Shown here: positions 1-4,705 of the stretch, in pieces
Layout of the letters: the number at the start of each line of letters is the position of its first letter
Position numbering within the stretch: position 1 is the stretch's first letter
Assembly: GCF_004138495.1 (NCBI RefSeq)
Contig: NZ_ML142852.1
Location: forward strand, 373,802 to 381,804
Length of the DNA: 8,003 bases
Origin: Phytoactinopolyspora endophytica
Lineage (GTDB): Bacteria > Actinomycetota > Actinomycetes > Jiangellales > Jiangellaceae
Direction of reading: 5' to 3'
Position numbers and translations under genes: made by a program
Notes under the pieces: model-generated
Databases searched by the model: none
The model's input: the letters and a program-made list of their open reading frames with translations, nothing else
Told to the model about the DNA's origin: nothing

Positions 1-842
1 TGGCCACCGCGCAGATCGCCCGCGCGTTCCTGGTGACAGAGACGGCAGTCGCACAACGGATCACCCGGGCCAAGCGGAAGATCACCGACGCAGGCATCCC
101 TTATCGGATCCCCGCCGACGACGAGCTGGGCGCCCGCCTCAGCGAGGTTCTCACGGTGATCTACCTACTGTTCAACGAGGGTTATCTCTCCACAGCCGGA
201 CGAGCGCAGTCGCGTGATCTCGTCGACGACGCCGAATGGCTCGCTGGCATGCTCCACCAGCTCATGCCGACCGAGCCGGAGGCGGCGGGTCTGCTCGTGC
301 TGATCCGGCTACACCGGGCACGGGCGGCCGCCCGCTTCGACGACGGCGGCGGCTTGGTGCGGCTGGCGGACCAAGACCGTTCTGCGTGGGACCGGGAGAC
401 GATCACGCAGGCGACTCAGCTGTTGAGCCGCGTTGCCAGGCAGCATCGGCCTGGCCCCTACCAGCTTCAGGCAGCGATCGTCGCCTGCCATGCCGAGGCC
501 GGACGCTGGGAGGACACCGACTGGGAGCAGATCGTGCTGCTCTACGACATGCTCCTGCACCTGCAGCCTTCACCTGTCACGCGTCTGCACCGAGCCATCG
601 CCGTCCGCTACGCCACCAGCCCGGAATCGGCGATGGCGGAGCTGGACGCCCTGGCCGGCCAGCTCGACAGTTACCACCTCTACCATGCCACCCGAGCCGA
701 GTTTCTGCGCGAGCTCGACCGACCCGACGATGCACGGGCCGCGGATGAACACGCCCTGTCCCTGACCGCAAACCCCGCTGAACAAGCTGTGCTCCACGAA
801 CGTCTCAACTGGACGCCTCGTTTTATCCGAGAGTTTATATGA
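1..842 (+). CDS. ECF42-family RNA polymerase sigma factor with C-terminal helical (TPR-like) domain, 5' end missing
   Basis: This is the C-terminal 279 residues of an ECF sigma factor, read from base 3 with no start codon inside the window. Residues 1-27 of the fragment are the end of the region 4 helix-turn-helix that reads the -35 element (AQIARAFLVTETAVAQRI, then TRAKRKI). The rest is the long extension typical of ECF42: LLFNEGY at 55-61, LADQDRSAWD at 121-130, GPYQLQAA at 151-158, TDWEQIVLLYDMLL at 172-185, YHLYHATRAEFLREL at 224-238 and ALSLTANPAEQ at 251-261. In this family the extension is a TPR-like domain that controls sigma activity in place of a classical anti-sigma factor. Full-length members are about 400 residues, so roughly 120-140 residues lie upstream. 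ECF42 genes usually follow a DGPF/YCII-domain gene, which would be off the left edge. The last residues (FIREFI) are encoded by one arm of an AT-rich inverted repeat, so the extreme C-terminus may not be ancestral. Confidence 0.93.
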   Translation, partial: ATAQIARAFLVTETAVAQRITRAKRKITDAGIPYRIPADDELGARLSEVLTVIYLLFNEGYLSTAGRAQSRDLVDDAEWLAGMLHQLMPTEPEAAGLLVLIRLHRARAAARFDDGGGLVRLADQDRSAWDRETITQATQLLSRVARQHRPGPYQLQAAIVACHAEAGRWEDTDWEQIVLLYDMLLHLQPSPVTRLHRAIAVRYATSPESAMAELDALAGQLDSYHLYHATRAEFLRELDRPDDARAADEHALSLTANPAEQAVLHERLNWTPRFIREFI

Positions 843-870
843 GATCGGCGACGAAATAGATATAAACTCT
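830..870. repeat. Perfect 11-bp AT-rich inverted repeat at the 3' end of the sigma gene
   Basis: AGAGTTTATAT at 830-840 is matched exactly by ATATAAACTCT at 860-870, with a 19-base spacer. The left arm contains the last codons and the T of the stop codon of the sigma factor gene; the right arm lies between two convergent genes. The arms are about 80% A+T in a GC-rich sequence. It could be a bidirectional terminator hairpin, but the stem is AT-rich and the loop long, so a protein-binding site or the scar of a mobile element is equally possible. Confidence 0.6.
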
Positions 871-914
871 TCGCATGAAACTCGCCCCAGTCGAAGCAGC
901 TCTCCAGGCCGCGC

Positions 915-1913
915 TCAGTGGGGTACGGTGACCACGACCTTGCCGACCTGGGAGTTTGACTCCAGGTAGCGGTGAGCCTCGACGATCTCGTCAAGATCGA
1001 ACGTGCTGTCCACCACCGGCCGGAAGGCGCCTGAACGCAGCCCGGTCGCCACAAACGCCTCGGCCCGACGGAGCCGCTCAGGACTTCTCGCTGTCTCCAA
1101 CATCGTGTAAGTGCGCATGTTCAACGGCGGCATGCCCAGATCGATCGCCGGATACGGGGTCGGCTCGCCACTCAGCGCGCCGTAGACCAGGAGGATGCCG
1201 TCGGGGGCGACGACGGTGGCCAGGTCCCGTACGCCAGGTCCCGCCACAGCATCGAAGACGAACTCCGCGCCTCGGCCATCGGTCGTCGCCAGGACGCGTT
1301 CGACCACGTCCTCCGACTCGGTGACGATCACGTCGGCCGCGCCCTGCTTCAGCAACGCTTCCTTCTTCTTGGCCGTGCGGGTGACGGCGATCGGTGTCGC
1401 ACCGACGCGCTCGGCGACCTGGATCGCGGCAAGGCCCACGCTGCTCGACGCCGCGTTCAACACGACGGTGTCCCCGGGCCGCATCCTGCCGACCTCGACC
1501 AGCGCACCATAGGCCGTGATGTACGGCATCCACACGGCCGCACCGTCGACCGGTCCGAGCCCCTCCATGCGCCGTCGAACAGCAGCAGCAGGCACAACCG
1601 TCCGCTCCGCATAGACCCCGTAGTCGTTCTGCGAGAACGCGGGGACGGTGCTCATCGACTGCCCGACCTGGAGATCTGTGACTCCCTCGCCGACGGCCTC
1701 GATGACCCCGGCGGCCTCCGTCCCCAGCTTCGCGGGGAACCGCCTCACCGGCTCGATGTAGTGGCCTGTCCGGAAAAGCACCTCGGCCCGGTTCAGGCCG
1801 ATCGCGTCCACCCGGATGAGTACCTCACCCGGCCCTGGATCGCCGACATCAACCTGTTCAAACCTCATCACCTCAGGTCCGCCGAGCTCGTGGAAGAGCA
1901 CCGCCTTGGCCAT
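915..1913 (-). CDS. Zinc-independent MDR-family NAD(P)H-dependent quinone/enal oxidoreductase
   Basis: This 332-residue cytosolic protein belongs to the medium-chain dehydrogenase/reductase superfamily (quinone oxidoreductase branch). Residues 1 to about 115 form the GroES-like substrate domain, with GPGEVLIRVDAIGLNRAE (27-44) and GTEAAGVIEAVG (64-75). Residues from about 125 to 260 form the Rossmann nucleotide domain, with NAASSSVGLAAIQVA (153-167) as the dinucleotide-binding loop. There are no cysteines anywhere, so neither the catalytic nor the structural zinc site of alcohol dehydrogenases is present, whatever automatic annotation may say. Basic residues after the second Rossmann strand (R179, K182-K184) suggest a preference for NADPH. 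Members reduce quinones or activated alkenes; the substrate here is unknown. The start is supported by GGAGAGGA (minus strand of 1921-1928) seven bases upstream. It is divergent from an ArsR repressor and shares a palindromic promoter region with it, so it is probably that regulator's target. Confidence 0.9.
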   Translation of the reverse strand: MAKAVLFHELGGPEVMRFEQVDVGDPGPGEVLIRVDAIGLNRAEVLFRTGHYIEPVRRFPAKLGTEAAGVIEAVGEGVTDLQVGQSMSTVPAFSQNDYGVYAERTVVPAAAVRRRMEGLGPVDGAAVWMPYITAYGALVEVGRMRPGDTVVLNAASSSVGLAAIQVAERVGATPIAVTRTAKKKEALLKQGAADVIVTESEDVVERVLATTDGRGAEFVFDAVAGPGVRDLATVVAPDGILLVYGALSGEPTPYPAIDLGMPPLNMRTYTMLETARSPERLRRAEAFVATGLRSGAFRPVVDSTFDLDEIVEAHRYLESNSQVGKVVVTVPH

Positions 1914-1945
1914 CGCACCGTCCTCTCCGGGGAAGCGATCGGTTC

Positions 1946-1975
1946 ATTGAAGACTAGAAGTACGATAGCTGTCAA
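1946..1975 (-). promoter_or_regulatory. Predicted sigma70-type promoter of the quinone oxidoreductase
   Basis: On the minus strand a consensus -35 box TTGACA (complement of 1970-1975) is followed after 18 bases by TTCAAT (complement of 1946-1951, four of six consensus bases). Transcription would start about 25-30 bases before the oxidoreductase ATG. The -35 box lies inside the 1960-1994 palindrome, as expected for a repressor site. This is a by-eye prediction. Confidence 0.55.
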
Positions 1976-1994
1976 ACTTTGATGAATGTCGTAC
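1960..1994. promoter_or_regulatory. 35-bp near-palindrome, candidate operator of the divergent ArsR regulator
   Basis: GTACGATAGCTGTCAAA (1960-1976) and TTTGATGAATGTCGTAC (1978-1994) are inverted around C1977 and pair at 12 of 17 positions. The matches are clustered: a perfect TCAAA-C-TTTGA core (1972-1982) and perfect outer GTACGA/TCGTAC ends. It covers the -35 box of the leftward oxidoreductase promoter and sits between the -35 and -10 of the predicted rightward promoter. A dimeric winged-helix repressor bound here would shut both genes, giving autoregulation plus control of the divergent gene, a common arrangement for ArsR proteins. Confidence 0.6.
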
Positions 1995-1997
1995 CAT
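1969..1997 (+). promoter_or_regulatory. Possible promoter for the arsR-alkC operon, fitting a leaderless start at GTG 2004
   Basis: CTGTCA (1969-1974, four of six matches to the -35 consensus) is separated by 17 bases from TACCAT (1992-1997, matching T1, A2, A5 and T6 of the -10 consensus). The predicted start of transcription falls on or next to the GTG at 2004, which would make the mRNA leaderless. This agrees with the lack of any Shine-Dalgarno sequence before either candidate start codon. Both boxes are weak individually. Confidence 0.35.
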
Positions 1998-2342
1998 GGC
2001 GACGTGGACACGGACGCCGACCGCATACCAGACCATCCCGATATACGGGCCGTCACGCTGCAGCAGGTATTAGAGGCGCTGGTCGATCCGGTACGGCGGA
2101 GCATCGTCACACAGCTGTCCGACGCGCACGCGGACGTCAAGTGCGGGGGGTTCGATCTCCCCGTGAGCAAATCCACGGCCACCCACCACTTCCGGATCCT
2201 GCGCGAAGCCGGGCTCATCCGGCAGTATTACGTCGGCACGTCCCGGATGAATGCGCTGCGCCGTAACGAGTTCGACGACGTCTTCCCGGGCCTGCTCAAC
2301 GTCGTCGTCGCCGCTGACAACACGTCGCTGACACATGGCTGA
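1986..2342 (+). CDS. ArsR-family winged-helix transcriptional repressor with a single cysteine
   Basis: This small cytosolic DNA-binding protein has 118 residues if it starts at ATG 1986, or 112 from GTG 2004. Residues 25-45 match the ArsR dimer/first-helix region (LQQVLEALVDPVRRSIVTQL). Residues 57-77 carry the recognition helix (DLPVSKSTATHHFRILREAGL), followed by the wing (IRQYYVGTSRMNALRR, 78-93). The metal-binding CxC of classical ArsR/SmtB sensors is absent. The only cysteine is C53, immediately before the recognition helix-turn-helix. That suggests thiol-based sensing of an electrophile or oxidant rather than a metal, but this is inference. ATG 1986 lies inside the operator palindrome and has no ribosome-binding site. 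GTG 2004 fits a leaderless transcript and keeps the whole conserved domain, so it may be the true start. The gene overlaps the downstream alkC-like gene by 8 bases, so the two are almost certainly one operon. Confidence 0.88.
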   Translation: MSYHGDVDTDADRIPDHPDIRAVTLQQVLEALVDPVRRSIVTQLSDAHADVKCGGFDLPVSKSTATHHFRILREAGLIRQYYVGTSRMNALRRNEFDDVFPGLLNVVVAADNTSLTHG

Positions 2343-3441
2343 ACCACTCAAGAACGGCTTCGGCCGCGATGTCCCGGAACGGATCGCGGCCATGATCGTG
2401 AACGCCCACGCGGGCTTCCCGTCGGCCGAGTTCGTCGCATATGCCCTGGACGGATACGACGAGCTGGAACTGATGCCGCGGGCTCGCAGGATCGCGGACG
2501 CGCTCTTCCGGTATCTCCCCTCCGAGCCGACCAAGGCCATCGAAGTTCTGGTCACATCACTGGGAGCCAAGACCGAACGGCTCAAGGGCATGGAGCCGTT
2601 CATCTACCTGCCGCACGTGCTGTTCGTCGCCGAACACGGCCTCGACTGTCCCGAAGAGTCGTTTCACGCTCAATACGAACTAACACAGCGGTTCACGGCG
2701 GAGTTCAGCATCCGCGCGTTCATCGATCGCTACCCCGACGAGTCGATGGATCGGCTGAGGCAATGGGCGTCCGACCCGAGCGTGCATGTGCGCCGGCTCG
2801 TGTCCGAGGGAACCCGCCCACGCCTGCCCTGGGCACCGAGGCTGCGCCGGTTCCAGAAGGACCCGTCACCGGTGATCGAGCTGCTAGAGCTGCTCAAGGA
2901 CGATTCCGAGGAGTACGTGCGCCGTTCGGTGGCGAACAACCTCAACGACATCGCCAAAGACCACCCCGACCTTGTGGTGCAGGTGTGCGGTCGTTGGCTG
3001 CGCGATGCCCCCGAGCAGAGACGACGCCTCGTCAACCACGCCCTGCGCACGCTGATCAAGCAGGGCCACCCAGGTGCTCTGGATGTGCTCGGCTTCAGCA
3101 ATGACTCCCCGGTGGCCGTCAAGGAGCTCTCCGTCATCCCGGGACGAGTCGAGATCGGCGACAAGGTGACCATGAGCGCGCGTATCCACAACGACACCGG
3201 CGACACCCACCAAGTCCTCGTCGATCTCAGAGTTCACTTCGTCAAGGCCAACGGGACCACGAGCCCGAAGGTGTTCAAAGGCGCGACGTTCCAGCTCGAT
3301 CCAGGCATGCATGGCCAGGTGTCGAAGAGCGTGTCACTGGCGCAGCACACCACTCGAACCCACTACCCAGGCAGGCATCAGATAGAAGTGCTGGTCAACG
3401 GGGTAGTCAAGGCCAGCGCATGGTTCACGGTCAGCCAGTAG
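2335..3441 (+). CDS. alkC: AlkC-type DNA alkylation-repair glycosylase (HEAT-like repeats plus C-terminal Ig-like domain)
   Basis: The protein (368 residues) is predicted to excise N3-alkylated bases such as 3-methyladenine from DNA, starting base-excision repair in the cytosol. The N-terminus (MAEPLKNGFGRDVPERIAAMI) is characteristic of AlkC. HEAT-like helical repeats run to about residue 258 and include AEFSIRAFIDRYP (122-134), SEGTRPRLPWAPRL (157-170) and EEYVRRSVANNLNDIAKDHPD (192-212). From memory of the Pseudomonas AlkC structure, its key Glu and Trp residues align with E123, E158 and W166; this needs checking against the real alignment. Residues from about 265 to 368 form a beta-rich Ig-like domain (RVEIGDKVTMSARIHN at 271-286, ending VVKASAWFTVSQ). 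This domain distinguishes AlkC from the shorter AlkD. Full length is as expected. The ATG lies 8 bases inside arsR with no Shine-Dalgarno sequence, so translation is probably coupled to the repressor gene. Confidence 0.9.
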   Translation: MAEPLKNGFGRDVPERIAAMIVNAHAGFPSAEFVAYALDGYDELELMPRARRIADALFRYLPSEPTKAIEVLVTSLGAKTERLKGMEPFIYLPHVLFVAEHGLDCPEESFHAQYELTQRFTAEFSIRAFIDRYPDESMDRLRQWASDPSVHVRRLVSEGTRPRLPWAPRLRRFQKDPSPVIELLELLKDDSEEYVRRSVANNLNDIAKDHPDLVVQVCGRWLRDAPEQRRRLVNHALRTLIKQGHPGALDVLGFSNDSPVAVKELSVIPGRVEIGDKVTMSARIHNDTGDTHQVLVDLRVHFVKANGTTSPKVFKGATFQLDPGMHGQVSKSVSLAQHTTRTHYPGRHQIEVLVNGVVKASAWFTVSQ

Positions 3442-3478
3442 CCGTGACACCGGCCCGAGCAGGGTGGACTTGCCCGGT

Positions 3479-4471
3479 TCAGCCCGTGATGTCGGCGGTG
3501 TACACCAGCACCTGAGTACCGGCTTCTTCTTCGGAATCGTCGGGGGCGGCGTACAGGGTCAACCTTGTGCCGTCAGCCGTCGGCTCGGCGTCGAGGTCGG
3601 TGGTGTTGCGGGTGATCACATGACCAGCAGTGGACCACAGCTGCAACGGCACTTCGTGGAGTATCCGGTGTCCGTCGCGCAGGTCGATCATGGCGAACCC
3701 ACCGAGTTCGTAACCGCCGTCCACGCCCGGCTGAGCCGGTAGTCCGGTGACGCCGGAGCAGAGCGTCTTGCGCGAGGCGACGTACTCGCAGTCCTGGTAA
3801 TCCAGGAAATGGTTCTCATTGCGCCATGAGTCCTTCTGCTTGCCCTTGGTGCTCCACTCGTAGAACTGCCGCGAGCCCCAGGACTGGCCCACCAGACGCC
3901 GGGTCTGCTGGTCGAGAACCACACCGCCGATGTGGTCGTCTACCCCGAACAGCCGAGTCACCTCGTAGGTGTCGAGATCGATGCGGTAAATGTCCGAGGA
4001 GCTGTGCGGCCGGTATTCGGCGACGGGAACGTAGAGCGTGTCCCCGTGCACGTCGATTCCGCCGGGGTGGTATCGGTCCCCATCGGAGATCTCGATGTCC
4101 TCCAACAGGTTGCCCTCGCGGTCGAGCACGAACACGTGCCCGACGCCTCGGCCGGGGCTGCGATCGTAACCGCCGTCCGGCTCCTCGTAGTGCTCTGGCG
4201 CCTCGATGATCTCCACCGATGACAGGTAGATCCGGTCGTCGGTCACTTCCATCGCCTGCGGGTGAAAGGTCTCGAAGTCCAGGTCGATGGTGTCGACGTG
4301 GGTCAACTCGGTGCTGCGGTCCACCCGGTCGAAGGCTTCGACCAGCAACTCGTCGCGACCCTGCGGACGAGCATCGTCGGGCGCCGAGCCCGCGGCGGTG
4401 GCGATGGCGGCGATCCCGGCAACCAGGGTCGTAGCGCCGGCGAAGGAAGCATGACGGATTCTCATGCGCAT
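3479..4471 (-). CDS. Secreted protein, probably DUF6454 family, propeller-like
   Basis: This is a 330-residue exported protein of unknown function. MRMRIRHASF followed by a hydrophobic stretch (residues 11-28) is a signal peptide, probably cut near AAGSA (26-30); no lipobox follows. The mature part has spaced beta-strand segments ending in small loops: DDRIYLSSVEI (78-88), GHVFVLDREGNL (111-122), YHPGGIDVHGDTLYVPV (134-150) and SDIYRIDLDTYEVTRLF (159-175). It also has THVDTIDLDFETFHPQAM (57-74). This pattern resembles beta-propeller or SMP-30/strictosidine-synthase-like folds. Two cysteines (C228, C238) could form a disulfide outside the cell. The open frame extends far upstream, but that part lacks signal-peptide character, so the start is ATG 4471, or ATG 4465 six bases further in, which has AGGG eight bases before it. 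The family name is from memory of the conserved N-terminal motif and is not certain. Confidence 0.75.
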   Translation of the reverse strand: MRMRIRHASFAGATTLVAGIAAIATAAGSAPDDARPQGRDELLVEAFDRVDRSTELTHVDTIDLDFETFHPQAMEVTDDRIYLSSVEIIEAPEHYEEPDGGYDRSPGRGVGHVFVLDREGNLLEDIEISDGDRYHPGGIDVHGDTLYVPVAEYRPHSSSDIYRIDLDTYEVTRLFGVDDHIGGVVLDQQTRRLVGQSWGSRQFYEWSTKGKQKDSWRNENHFLDYQDCEYVASRKTLCSGVTGLPAQPGVDGGYELGGFAMIDLRDGHRILHEVPLQLWSTAGHVITRNTTDLDAEPTADGTRLTLYAAPDDSEEEAGTQVLVYTADITG

Positions 4472-4522
4472 GACCCTAGGCCGCTGATAGGAGCCGCGAC
4501 ACAACCTCGGGTTGACGGGGAC

Positions 4523-4540
4523 GCGAACCCTCTGCGAACC
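4523..4540. repeat. Two direct copies of GCGAACC spaced 11 bp
   Basis: GCGAACC occurs at 4523-4529 and 4534-4540, one helical turn apart. On the minus strand this reads GGTTCGC twice, upstream of the secreted-protein gene (last copy about 50 bases before its ATG). Head-to-tail repeats at 11-bp spacing are the binding pattern of OmpR/PhoB-type response regulators; the Streptomyces PHO box has a related GTTCAnC repeat. The match to that consensus is partial. Confidence 0.3.
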
Positions 4541-4575
4541 ACGGACGGCGTGGCACCCAGCGAGACAGGGCGATC

Positions 4576-4609
4576 TCCCGCGCGTGGGCATCTCCCCCGC
4601 GTGGGCATC
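4576..4609. repeat. 17-bp tandem repeat upstream of the MFS gene
   Basis: TCCCGCGCGTGGGCATC (4576-4592) is followed directly by TCCCCCGCGTGGGCATC (4593-4609), 16 of 17 bases identical. A degenerate third edge (GGGCGATC) precedes it at 4568-4575. The period is not a multiple of three and no supported gene covers it, so coding constraint is unlikely. It lies about 97-130 bases upstream of the MFS start and could be an iterated regulator-binding site controlling either divergent gene. Confidence 0.5.
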
Positions 4610-4696
4610 AGCCGCTCCTGGGCCACGTCGAGCCGTAAGTCCGCGGTCAGAACGGCGTAAGCCCTGTCCGTCATCGTGGCACTGACGACAAATGCT

Positions 4697-4701
4697 GGGG
4701 G
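4697..4701 (+). promoter_or_regulatory. Ribosome-binding site favouring ATG 4706 for the MFS gene
   Basis: GGGGG lies four bases before ATG 4706, whereas the upstream in-frame GTG at 4676 has no purine-rich site. The spacing is a little short, but starting at 4706 also places the two key membrane aspartates at positions 34 and 61, the same numbers as in QacA. Confidence 0.4.
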
Positions 4702-4705
4702 TCAG

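Noticed and set aside
947..966. Imperfect hairpin ACCTGGGAGT / ACTCCAGGT near the end of the oxidoreductase gene
   Set aside because: It has a bulged base and lies inside well-conserved coding sequence (SQVGKVV).
3442..3478. Possible bidirectional terminator between alkC and the secreted-protein gene
   Set aside because: Only a 5-bp stem (ACCGG/CCGGT) with a long loop and no T-tract can be drawn.
4512..4517. TTGACG as a -35 box for the MFS gene
   Set aside because: No acceptable -10 box lies 16-19 bases downstream, and it is nearly 190 bases from the start codon.
4462..4674. 70-residue minus-strand frame beginning MTDRAYAVLTADLRLD
   Set aside because: Its first residues look vaguely gene-like, but it has no ribosome-binding site, no recognisable domain and runs through the tandem repeat. 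It could be a remnant, but this is unsupported.
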